From CAYHSR01 sp043821725 (GTDB taxonomy: Bacteria > Patescibacteriota > Patescibacteriia > Magasanikbacterales > GWA2-37-8), in NCBI GenBank assembly GCA_043821725.1, contig JBDRCM010000015.1, positions 1-17,444 of the forward strand: a stretch of 17,444 nt of DNA. Direction: 5' to 3'. Positions 7,511 through 15,542 of this stretch are shown here, one piece after another. The notes beneath the pieces are model-generated. The model had not been told where the DNA came from. It saw nothing but the letters and a program-made list of their open reading frames with translations, and did not search any database. The number at the start of each line of letters is the position of its first letter. Positions within the stretch are counted from its first letter, which is position 1. The translations under genes were made by a program, and so were the position numbers.

Positions 7511-8680
7511 TTACAGTTCGTTTTCCATATTGACTATCGCTTGTATTTCCGCAAGAGTTATATCGCCATTGCGATCTTTGGCGCCTGTTGCAATGGCTAT
7601 TTCCAATTTCTGCCTGCTTAAAAACGCCTTGCTTACTGATTCCATATAATTCAAATAAAATGGACTGCGCTTAAGCGCTTCCAATCCATCCAAATACAGC
7701 AAATATGATTCATCCTTAAGATTTATAAGTTTTTGTTTTAACCGTCCTGCTGACTGATTAGGATCGTCTGAAAGCCGTCTGAAATCCTCTAAAGTGAAAT
7801 ATTGAATTTCATCAACCGGCCCCATTTCTCTGGGCTGTTCAACTATGTCATGAATAACTTTTGTCTGCAAGCGTTGAGAATTAAGCTCTAATTTGTCCAA
7901 AGGCGCATTTTTTTGTTCATTTTTGATTATTTGATCAACAATTTTGGGAGTTGTTGTTTTGGTAATGTCTGAATGCTTAAAACTATTAAAAGGCGTGGAT
8001 CGCGCTGGCAGTTGTGGCTCTTTATACGCAACAGGAAAATCATCTAAATCCGGAACAATAGCGCTTTTGTTAATGCTTTGATCTATCAAATCTAAAATAT
8101 TTTTTGCTTGCTCATCATCTAATGCCATTCCGCCTTCAAGCACAGGACGGATAAGAGAACCCATTGTTTGATTTTTGTCGCGTACGCCTTTAAGCCCAAG
8201 TTGGACTATTGTGCGTAATCTGTTCCTGTTGTCAGGAGTAACTTCAATTTTGATTTTCTTCATTATTTCACTTACCTGTCCCAACCTGTCATTGCTGGCC
8301 AATGGCAAATGGGAAAATTTTGAGTCAACTTTTTCCTGCAAAGGCGAGCTGTAATCAACATTGTTTAAAACCTGCGATTCTTGTGCCAGAATATTTTGAT
8401 CAACGGGTTTTTTAAATAGCGCAACTTTCGCTGGTTGTGGCGCGACCTGTTTGGCCGGCTGTGGATCAGGTTTAGCCGGCTGTTGTCCCAACTTGACCGG
8501 CTGTGGCGCCGGATTACTTGGCTGAGGCACAATCTGTTTTGCAGGGTTTGGCATTGGTTTAGCCGGCTGTGGTACTGATGTTTCCTCCTTCATTTTTCTC
8601 ACCTGATCCAAAGTCATGCGCTCGGTAGTGCCGTCGGCTTTTTTTACTAAAATTGTGGGTTGTTGATTTTGGTCAGGCAT
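7511..8680 (-). CDS. Proline-rich protein of the secretion operon, function unknown
   Basis: The 389-aa protein has no signal peptide or membrane helix. A short N-terminal segment (VKKADGTTERMTLDQVRKM, 12-30) precedes a low-complexity stretch of PxPAK-like units (36-87, DNA 8420-8572), likely an extended linker. A helical domain at about 135-200 contains RLRTIVQLGLKGVRD and LEGGMALDDEQAKNILDLI, a pattern I have seen in CPR proteins near PrgI but cannot name. A second helical domain lies at about 293-389. Its end, AKDRNGDITLAE (367-378), has the spacing of an EF-hand loop but with Ala in place of the first Asp. It is translated 1 bp after the preceding gene and 3 bp before prgI. It could be a cytoplasmic accessory or substrate-handling protein; this is inference from position only. 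Confidence 0.85.
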   Translation of the reverse strand: MPDQNQQPTILVKKADGTTERMTLDQVRKMKEETSVPQPAKPMPNPAKQIVPQPSNPAPQPVKLGQQPAKPDPQPAKQVAPQPAKVALFKKPVDQNILAQESQVLNNVDYSSPLQEKVDSKFSHLPLASNDRLGQVSEIMKKIKIEVTPDNRNRLRTIVQLGLKGVRDKNQTMGSLIRPVLEGGMALDDEQAKNILDLIDQSINKSAIVPDLDDFPVAYKEPQLPARSTPFNSFKHSDITKTTTPKIVDQIIKNEQKNAPLDKLELNSQRLQTKVIHDIVEQPREMGPVDEIQYFTLEDFRRLSDDPNQSAGRLKQKLINLKDESYLLYLDGLEALKRSPFYLNYMESVSKAFLSRQKLEIAIATGAKDRNGDITLAEIQAIVNMENEL

Positions 8681-8681
8681 A

Positions 8682-9755
8682 CTATTTGTAAAGTTCTTTT
8701 TTGCGCAATAGAAGAATTATACTTAATGCCTCGCGCAACCATGATAAATATATTTCCTTTTCTTCTTGGCCTTTATATATTTCAGATATAAACTGCTCTT
8801 GGGCTATCAAGTCAATGTTTTCACCATAAACAACTGAGGAATACTTCTCAATCAAACTGTTGAATCTTTCTGAATTTTTTTTTGTAAGGTCAATGAGTAT
8901 GAATTCGTTGCTGTCAGCCAAAGCGCGGGATATAAAATTAGCAGTTGCTTCAAAGCGCTGATATGTTGGCTCAACGCGCAAACAGGCGGACAGATATTCG
9001 CGAATTGGAATGCCCATGACAATGCCGTGGTAAAAAAAGTTTTTTAAAAGAATTTGCTGTTCGCGCGGAGGCATTTTTGGAAAGGCATTCCAACAGGTAT
9101 GCGCTATTAAAACCAATAAAAATGCTTCCTCCCATGTGTATAATTTATCGCAATCCTTAATCTCATAAGAAGAAGCTGGAAGCGAAGCAATAAGAGCGCT
9201 TATGTATTCGTCGTTTTGATCCATTTTCATTATATGGTTGAGAGTATTTGCAAAAAAAGCGTCATTGTAAAACAATCCTTCTCCGTTAATTATTTCTTTA
9301 AATTCAATCAATGTGTAGGGCTTGAAATTTTTTCCTCCTTTAAATAGGCCTATTCCCGCGGAAATCATGCGCAGTTCAAGCAAAAGCGCTTTTCTTATGT
9401 CCTCTGATTCAGGGCTTAGCAAAAACCAATAAACAATATAATGGCTTAACATCTTGATTATTTGCTTGTCAGTTTCATCTTGCGCTGTTTTTTGCTTTGA
9501 TACTTCCAAATATGCTACTTGCTCGTAAATGGGCTCAAGCGCTGAATAAATTTCTTCAATAAGCTCAATGTTTTTGGCGAGCATGGCATCTTTTTCTTCA
9601 TATAAAAGAGAGACTGACTCTACTGTGTCATTCCAGTTTCGCTTGCAATAATCATAAATGCGAAGATATTCATTTTCTTGTGTTTCAATGCCTGCTTCAT
9701 TTGGCACGGCTGTTGGCACTGTTGTATTTGGTTGTGTTATTATTTCTTCCTCCAT
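8682..9755 (-). CDS. Uncharacterised all-helical protein in the secretion operon
   Basis: I do not recognise a family. The 357-aa product is acidic at its N-terminus (MEEEIITQ), has a Thr/Pro-rich start to about residue 25, and is then almost entirely predicted helix, without signal peptide, convincing membrane segment or metal motif. Hydrophobic stretches such as HYIVYWFLLSP and EEAFLLVLIAHTCWNAF look like buried helices of a soluble bundle. It resembles its upstream neighbour in size and character (353 aa, helical), so the two may form a pair, though I see no clear sequence repeat between them. Spacing of 1 bp downstream and 2 bp upstream shows that it is part of the operon. No Shine-Dalgarno sequence precedes the ATG, so coupled translation is likely. 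Confidence 0.85.
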   Translation of the reverse strand: MEEEIITQPNTTVPTAVPNEAGIETQENEYLRIYDYCKRNWNDTVESVSLLYEEKDAMLAKNIELIEEIYSALEPIYEQVAYLEVSKQKTAQDETDKQIIKMLSHYIVYWFLLSPESEDIRKALLLELRMISAGIGLFKGGKNFKPYTLIEFKEIINGEGLFYNDAFFANTLNHIMKMDQNDEYISALIASLPASSYEIKDCDKLYTWEEAFLLVLIAHTCWNAFPKMPPREQQILLKNFFYHGIVMGIPIREYLSACLRVEPTYQRFEATANFISRALADSNEFILIDLTKKNSERFNSLIEKYSSVVYGENIDLIAQEQFISEIYKGQEEKEIYLSWLREALSIILLLRKKELYK

Positions 9756-9757
9756 AA

Positions 9758-10819
9758 TTATTTAAATATTTCTTCATTCCAATGAAATTTTTGGTCGGAT
9801 TCGTTGAAAAACAGTGCGTCATTAAATCTAACTTTATGCTTTTTCGGCAAATTCTCAATCAGATTTAATAATAATTCCATCTGTTCGTGGTCATTTAAAT
9901 CAACTTTTTCCTTTACAACTAACAACAAACTTTTTACAAATTGTTCATCTCTGGTTTCAAACCATGCAATTATTTCTTTCCACGTCTTAAGCCATGCTTT
10001 AATGTCATTGCCTTTTTTTAATTCTTCAAGATATTTTTTTTCAACGCCTTTTTCCCATTGTTCTGATGACTGAACGCTTGTGTCTAAAGATTTCCATATT
10101 AAATTGCTTTTTAATTGCATATATATGAATAAAATTTGCTTTATAACATATTTATTCACTATATTTAAATCCTTAAAAGCGTTATTTTCATTTAAGAAGT
10201 TATCAATAATACCTGCTTGATCGCTTGTATAGCCGGAACAAAATTTATTGAATTTTTCAATCCACCAGGAAACCATATACCCTTCTTTTTCTCCGATGAT
10301 AATACTGTGGTTCTGTTTTATGCTTTCAGCCATTTTTTTTGATTCTTCTTTAAGCAAATCAATAAAGCGAAGATCTAAAAAGTATTTTTTAATTTCATTG
10401 AAAAAATTTAATCTAAAAGTCAGGATCATTGGTAAAAACTGTCCTTTTAAAATCACATTTTGGCGAGTATTTCCTAAATTTTGAAAATTCAAGTATGCTG
10501 ATAGCGCGTAAAAACGCGAGTAAAAAATTTGGCTTTTTTCATCAAGCTCTTTAAAAAATATGGTATTTAAAGTCCACATTTCCAATTTATTCAATATGAT
10601 ATCAATCAGTCCTTGCTCGCCTCCATTTACAACTTCTATAAGCGCTCCCAATAAAAGCAGTTTTGTTCTGTCCTTGGCAAGATCTTCACGCTTTACTTGT
10701 TGCCAGCTTTTCTGGTTATATGCGCTAATATTTTTTTTAACAACTTCTAAAATATTCTTATTTTCAAAGTCAGTATTCTTTGGAAAAAGAATTTTTATGT
10801 TTTTTTGTAGATCAAACAT
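9758..10819 (-). CDS. Uncharacterised helical protein in the secretion operon
   Basis: I do not recognise a family. The 353-aa product is lysine-rich, aromatic-rich and predicted to be all helix, with no signal peptide or membrane helix. Notable segments are MFDLQKNIKILFPKN at the start, GEKEGYMVSWWIEKFNKFCS in the middle and LLLNLIENLPKKHKVRFNDA near the end. Its DNA is more AT-rich than that of the flanking genes, with many AAA and ATT codons. It starts 21 bp after the VirB6-like gene and ends 2 bp before the next gene. Its conserved place between the channel protein and PrgI suggests a cytoplasmic part of the apparatus, which is inference only. Confidence 0.85.
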   Translation of the reverse strand: MFDLQKNIKILFPKNTDFENKNILEVVKKNISAYNQKSWQQVKREDLAKDRTKLLLLGALIEVVNGGEQGLIDIILNKLEMWTLNTIFFKELDEKSQIFYSRFYALSAYLNFQNLGNTRQNVILKGQFLPMILTFRLNFFNEIKKYFLDLRFIDLLKEESKKMAESIKQNHSIIIGEKEGYMVSWWIEKFNKFCSGYTSDQAGIIDNFLNENNAFKDLNIVNKYVIKQILFIYMQLKSNLIWKSLDTSVQSSEQWEKGVEKKYLEELKKGNDIKAWLKTWKEIIAWFETRDEQFVKSLLLVVKEKVDLNDHEQMELLLNLIENLPKKHKVRFNDALFFNESDQKFHWNEEIFK

Positions 10820-10840
10820 AAATAAATTATTCTTTATTTG

Positions 10841-13800
10841 CTAAATTCCATCTCCAGTTTCATAATGCTGTTGCATTTCAGAAGCATCTGTTTCTGGTGC
10901 TTGACCAGGTTCAAGCGGTGGAGAATATGCAGGCAATTGGTATTCTGGTGTTCCAAACTTACCGCCGTTATATAATTGAATAAAATCACTAATATTTTGT
11001 ATGTGATAACTATTGCCGTGAATATCAGCTAAATCTATGTTCATTCTGCCTGTGTTCATAGCTTTAACCGGCTCAATACCTGTTTTTTTGGCCAATGACA
11101 TTAGCATATCAACCGGATTTCTTCTAATTCCTTTGGCTAAAACGCGTCTGGCAAACTGTGAGCATGTTACAGCTCTTCTTTCTTTAGCTGTGTTTTTGCC
11201 CTTATATAAATCAGCAAAACTTGACATATATGCCTCCTGCAAAGCCGATGTTTCACCTGTCATGAAATTTGTTCCTCCTATTACCAAAGTTCCTTTGTGG
11301 TTCTTAAAATCAGCTTCATCTTCCAAAGAGCTTAATCCGGCCACATGGTTTAAAAATCTTGGAGTTGTATTTGCATGTGTTGACAAGGTTGAAATATCAC
11401 CTCTCATTACACCATATTTGTCATCATCCAAATCAAGCATTACTCCTTTTGTTTCACTTAATCTTGATGCATAAGCATGGGATTGCGCAGCCGCCCTATT
11501 ATTGCCCGGGAGTTTAGCTTCTTCAACTAAAATATTATTTTTTGCATTAACATGTCCAACAGGAACATAAAATTTTTCTCCATTTTTCATTGTTATTTGC
11601 CGAGCATGACCACCGTTTTCAGGATGAGTTGTTCCTGTAACTTTTTCACGCAATTCAGTTAAAAACTGGAATTGGGATTGATTATCATTTATTTTTTGTT
11701 TATACTGTGCAAAATTGTTAGAAACAACTAATGATTCAAACTTTTCTTTTCCAACTTTTTCTTTTATTGATTGGGTAACATCAGCGCCGTCAGCTGTTAC
11801 AAAATTCCCTCCTTTATTTTCCATTGCATGATATACATCAGCAACTGAAAACCCATGCTTTTCGCCTGCATCCAATACATCGCCCATTGTATCATGTTGT
11901 TTAGCAAAATCCCAATCCATTCCTGTTGCAACCAAGCTTTGTAAAACATTAATTTTTTTATCTTCAAAATCATTTTCATCCCAATTAAACATTTCTTTTG
12001 CTTTGTTTTTAAGCACTGGGTCATCCCACATTGAAATCAAAATATCATCAATCCAGCATTTATTAATTCCATGCTTCATCAACCCCATATATGTTGCCTT
12101 TTCTTGATCAGTATAGTTTCCGCCTTTATCCAATGACTTGAGCAAAATATCGCGAAAGCTGTCTTTAAAATTATCATAATCAACTTCTGACATTCTTTTT
12201 TCCATTTCTTCAATATTTTCAGTAAGAGCTGTTGTTGGCAATTTTATTCCAAGCCCATCATAAATTTCCTTTTGCTCTGCTTCGCTTAACAAAGCGCCAT
12301 GAGCTTGGCTGTAAGCTCTTCTACTTACGCCTGCATTCGCTTGCGCGGTCGCATACTTCCATTCAAAAGAGCCGGTTCTTTTTTTTCTAGCTTTATCTGT
12401 AAGTTCCTTTTTTTCTGCGTTTTGTTTTGGACTGAGATTTTCATGGTCACTTGCAAGCTCAATTCTCGCTTTTTCAATTGTACTACTTAGATTATCCATT
12501 TCCGAACCAAAACTGTCCTTATATTTACTTTGTTTTAATACAATTTCATCTTTAATTTCTTCAATTTCTCCCATTATTCTATTTTTATCACCTTCATCGG
12601 TTGCTTTTTTATATTCTTTTAATTTTTCCTGCAAGGCTATTTTTTCTTTTGAAACATGAGAACTGATGTTTGCGTTATGAAGGGCGAGTGCATCCTCTGC
12701 ATCTCCAATTTGTTCTTCAAGCTCAAGCCCTTTATTAGATTTAATTCCATTTGCCTGTGTTTCCAATTTTATTGCTTCAATATTCGCGTTTCTTGCGGTT
12801 TCATAAGCTTTTGCCATTTCTGCGTTAAAAATCTCTTTATCGCGCTCTGCAACAACATTGTTTCTAACCATTATATCCTTTTCAAGCTTATGCTTTTCAA
12901 GGTATGCTTCGCGTCCACTTGTTATGGCATTTTCAACAACACCGCTTATTGCAGCGCGCTCAACTGGATCTTTAATGCTTGAAAGCACATCTTCAATATC
13001 TCTTACTTCATCTCCTGCCATATCTGCTTTGGCTTCAGCAACGCCTCTTTTTAAAGACGACTCTGAAAGAGCCATAAGATTTTCAGCGGCCTGCTTTTCA
13101 TAGGTCAAGCGCGTACCTTCTGCTGTCAAATCAAAATCAGCTTCTTCTTTTTTTGTAATTTGCTTAAATTGTTCTCCCAATGTATCTGCCCTAAACCTTT
13201 CTTGTGCCTCTTGTTGAACTGCTTCTTGTGCTTTTTTGTCGCTTTTTGCCAATCTTAACATTTCTGCTGAATCCAAGCGACTTTTTGTCTGTTCTTCCCC
13301 CTTTAACGCCAACTTTGCCAAAATTGTGGCTTTAAGAGTTTGTTCGCCTTCTTTTTCAAATCCTTTTATTTTCCCGCCATAATAATTATTGCGACCTCGC
13401 TGGAATAAATCTTTAACTGCTTCCTTGTGCTGGTCAGCTCTTGCCTGGTGCGCTTCAATTCTTTGAGCCATTGATCCCTCATGAGTGGATTCTGTCTCCC
13501 ATTTGCCGTTTTTAAAGCGCGGATTTTCATAAACCATGCGCTCTCCAAGCGCCTTAAATTCTTCTGTTTTTGCTGCGGATCTCTTTTTTTCACCATCAAG
13601 CTGTCCTTGACGGACTCGGTCTTCTCCGTCTACCCATCGATTCTCAGTTCCAAACAATGGTTGTGGAATTCCACCGGTTTGCGCTTTTGCAAGTTCTTCA
13701 ATTATTTTTAAATCATTTTCCGTTTTTTCACGCTTTTTTTCAGATGAAACTAAAGCTCTCTGTCTTTTGCCAACAATGTTAAAAAAACTAAGTCCTTTTG

Positions 13801-15268
13801 TGCGCGCTTCAACTTCATCTTGGGTTTCCATTACAACATTACCTTGTTTATCTCTTACAAAATCCAATTCAAATTTTACATTGCCATTTTTATCTTTCAA
13901 AACATTTCCTTTTTCATCTTTTTGGGCCACAAGCTCTTTTTTGGCTTGTGGCGCGCCTGTCATCAAACGCTTAGACCGATAAGCGGCAAGCTGAGTATGA
14001 AAATAATTACCCACCCTTTTAACTCTATTCTCAAGAGCTCCCATGTACATTAATTTTCCAACGCCTTTGCCTCCTGCTTTAAGCCCCTTTCCGCCCTTAT
14101 CATACAACCACTGTCCCAATGCAACGCCCGTGGCAATAGTAGCGACTTTCTTTCCAAAACTTATTGCTCCGCCGATTATTCCACCTCCAACAACGCTTAA
14201 CTGTTGGGTTACTTTAACGCCCACCCATAAGATAGCTATTGCAATTAATAAATTTGCCATTGCTTCCCAAGTCATTGCTTCTGTTATTCCTGCTGATGAC
14301 CCAGCCAGCCGAACTGCGCCGGTTTCAAGCAAATTAGCGTTGGAAAGTTTTGATTCAGCAGGCACTTGCGAATCTCTGGCCACTTCGCTATGAACATCTC
14401 CACCGCTTAAAGTTGCGAATGAAAGCCAAAGGAAAAAAGCAAGAACAGGGCCTACTATTACATGGTTGCCAAATTGTGAAAGCCATTGCTGGCCAAATTT
14501 TTGCGTTGCAGGTATTACATTAAGTATAAAGGCAAGCGGAGAAAGGACAATCAAAACCCATAATACAACCATGCGGGAAAGCAGAATAAACAGATAAACG
14601 CCCATTGTGATCATTGTCATTGTTGTGAATATGACGGCACCCAATGAAGCAACAAAAACATTTCCGCTGTTTGTGATTTGCGAGGCATCTTCAGCACCAA
14701 GCATACTAACGCTCATATATCCATCCAATTTGAAAAACTTAATAATATTACCACCTGCTGTTGCGGCAACTCCGTTTATGAAAGTGATCATTACCACTTG
14801 AGCGGCATCAATTACAACTCCGCATATAACCCTGCTAAAGTTGACTAAAACTGCGGCAAGCATGAGCTTCATTAAAAGTTTTTTCCATTCATAGCTTTCT
14901 ATTCCAAGTATTGTGGCAAATGCGATTACAAGCAGTATAACCACAAAAAACATATTTGCAATATCGCGCACCATTACCCATCCGATCTTCACAGCTTCAG
15001 AGTCAACAAATCCATTGTATCCGCCAATCTCAATCACATAGCGCAAAATGAAAATTGTTAATTTTATAAATAACGCGGCTGTCTGCATAAGCAGATAACT
15101 TGCGGCGCGCGTTATACTGTCAACTACTCCTGAATCCGCATACGCTCCCTTCATTGCAAGCAAACTTACGACAAATACAATGATCAAACACAAAACAAAA
15201 CTTGACCTGTGTAGCTTTAACAGACCATAAATATTGGTTAAAAAACTGTGTTTTTTTTGCTTGCGCAT
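10841..15268 (-). CDS. Giant VirB6/TrbL-like membrane protein with long soluble tail
   Basis: The 1475-aa protein is the first gene of the operon. A basic start and hydrophobic helix (22-40) ending in GAYA-DS resemble a signal peptide with cleavage near residue 44. Further membrane helices lie at about 55-80, 103-122, 130-160, 205-230, 232-254, 268-288 and 338-375, with LSPLAFILNVIP and a glycine-rich VVGGGIIGGAISFG. This is the layout of VirB6/TrbL channel proteins, usually 300-500 aa. The remaining 1,100 residues are hydrophilic: three D-x-x-G-N-V units (451-478), a long Lys/Glu/Ala-rich coiled-coil region (about 490-1000), then a more globular part with a proline-rich end (PAYSPPLEPGQAP). 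The ATG at 15268 is fixed by an in-frame TAA just upstream; AGGAG lies 16 bp before it, farther than ideal. An extended VirB6 of this kind is known in Rickettsiales; the tail's function here is unknown. Confidence 0.85.
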   Translation of the reverse strand: MRKQKKHSFLTNIYGLLKLHRSSFVLCLIIVFVVSLLAMKGAYADSGVVDSITRAASYLLMQTAALFIKLTIFILRYVIEIGGYNGFVDSEAVKIGWVMVRDIANMFFVVILLVIAFATILGIESYEWKKLLMKLMLAAVLVNFSRVICGVVIDAAQVVMITFINGVAATAGGNIIKFFKLDGYMSVSMLGAEDASQITNSGNVFVASLGAVIFTTMTMITMGVYLFILLSRMVVLWVLIVLSPLAFILNVIPATQKFGQQWLSQFGNHVIVGPVLAFFLWLSFATLSGGDVHSEVARDSQVPAESKLSNANLLETGAVRLAGSSAGITEAMTWEAMANLLIAIAILWVGVKVTQQLSVVGGGIIGGAISFGKKVATIATGVALGQWLYDKGGKGLKAGGKGVGKLMYMGALENRVKRVGNYFHTQLAAYRSKRLMTGAPQAKKELVAQKDEKGNVLKDKNGNVKFELDFVRDKQGNVVMETQDEVEARTKGLSFFNIVGKRQRALVSSEKKREKTENDLKIIEELAKAQTGGIPQPLFGTENRWVDGEDRVRQGQLDGEKKRSAAKTEEFKALGERMVYENPRFKNGKWETESTHEGSMAQRIEAHQARADQHKEAVKDLFQRGRNNYYGGKIKGFEKEGEQTLKATILAKLALKGEEQTKSRLDSAEMLRLAKSDKKAQEAVQQEAQERFRADTLGEQFKQITKKEEADFDLTAEGTRLTYEKQAAENLMALSESSLKRGVAEAKADMAGDEVRDIEDVLSSIKDPVERAAISGVVENAITSGREAYLEKHKLEKDIMVRNNVVAERDKEIFNAEMAKAYETARNANIEAIKLETQANGIKSNKGLELEEQIGDAEDALALHNANISSHVSKEKIALQEKLKEYKKATDEGDKNRIMGEIEEIKDEIVLKQSKYKDSFGSEMDNLSSTIEKARIELASDHENLSPKQNAEKKELTDKARKKRTGSFEWKYATAQANAGVSRRAYSQAHGALLSEAEQKEIYDGLGIKLPTTALTENIEEMEKRMSEVDYDNFKDSFRDILLKSLDKGGNYTDQEKATYMGLMKHGINKCWIDDILISMWDDPVLKNKAKEMFNWDENDFEDKKINVLQSLVATGMDWDFAKQHDTMGDVLDAGEKHGFSVADVYHAMENKGGNFVTADGADVTQSIKEKVGKEKFESLVVSNNFAQYKQKINDNQSQFQFLTELREKVTGTTHPENGGHARQITMKNGEKFYVPVGHVNAKNNILVEEAKLPGNNRAAAQSHAYASRLSETKGVMLDLDDDKYGVMRGDISTLSTHANTTPRFLNHVAGLSSLEDEADFKNHKGTLVIGGTNFMTGETSALQEAYMSSFADLYKGKNTAKERRAVTCSQFARRVLAKGIRRNPVDMLMSLAKKTGIEPVKAMNTGRMNIDLADIHGNSYHIQNISDFIQLYNGGKFGTPEYQLPAYSPPLEPGQAPETDASEMQQHYETGDGI

Positions 15269-15311
15269 GTATTATTCTTAAGCGCTCCTAAATACTGTTT
15301 CTTTACAGCTT

Positions 15312-15317
15312 ATTATA
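15312..15317 (-). promoter_or_regulatory. Extended -10 element for the secretion operon
   Basis: The minus strand reads TGATATAAT, an extended -10 (TGnTATAAT), with TATAAT at 15312-15317. No good -35 hexamer stands 16-18 bp upstream (TATTTT at best), which an extended -10 can tolerate. The ATG is about 44 nt further on. Confidence 0.5.
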
Positions 15318-15411
15318 TCATAAAACACAGTAAAAAAATAGAATTGTGGGGATAAACATCAATAATTACTAAGACTGTTGTGAGAAATAATAATAAGTGA
15401 TAAAGTATATA

Positions 15412-15520
15412 TTATCTTCAGAGGTGGGGCGCGATTGATCAACAACGCTATGACCCGGTTCATTAGGAAAGATCCGGTTGAATTCCAGAGCCAACAATAC
15501 AGCCCGCGCCACTCTGAATT
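15412..15520 (+). promoter_or_regulatory. Structured leader of ribE, diverged FMN-riboswitch-like
   Basis: A closing stem pairs TTCAGAG (15417-15423) with CTCTGAA (15512-15518) and continues with TGG/CCA (15425-15427 with 15509-15511) and CGCG/CGCG (15430-15433 with 15505-15508). Inside are two similar half-sites: GGCGCGATTGATCAAC...GCTATGACCCG (15428-15457) and GATCCGGTTGAATTCCAGAG...AATACAGCCCG (15471-15506). FMN riboswitches are pseudo-symmetric, with halves of the form GGTGAAATTCC..CCGAC.GTA.AGTC. The second half here matches that pattern at about 20 of 31 positions, and the position directly before riboflavin synthase fits. Several usually invariant bases differ (CCGAC reads CCAAC, GGCGGT reads AACGCT), and the length is short. 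It ends 23 nt before the ribE start, so it could act on translation initiation. A cobalamin-type element was considered and rejected. Confidence 0.4.
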
Positions 15521-15542
15521 AATCAAAATTAATCAAAAAAAT

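Noticed and set aside
11037..11474. 145-aa plus-strand frame inside the VirB6-like gene
   Set aside because: Antisense shadow of the 1475-aa coding sequence; composition follows the reverse strand of that gene.
15460..15520. Cobalamin riboswitch (AGGAAAG-CCGGT...CAGCCCGCGCCACT)
   Set aside because: Fragments resemble the cobalamin core, but there is no downstream B12-box-like segment, the closing stem encloses the whole element, and the following gene is riboflavin synthase. The FMN-like reading fits better.
15435..15542. N-terminal extension of riboflavin synthase by 36 codons
   Set aside because: The conserved family start is MFTGII at 15543. The extension is the structured leader read as protein.
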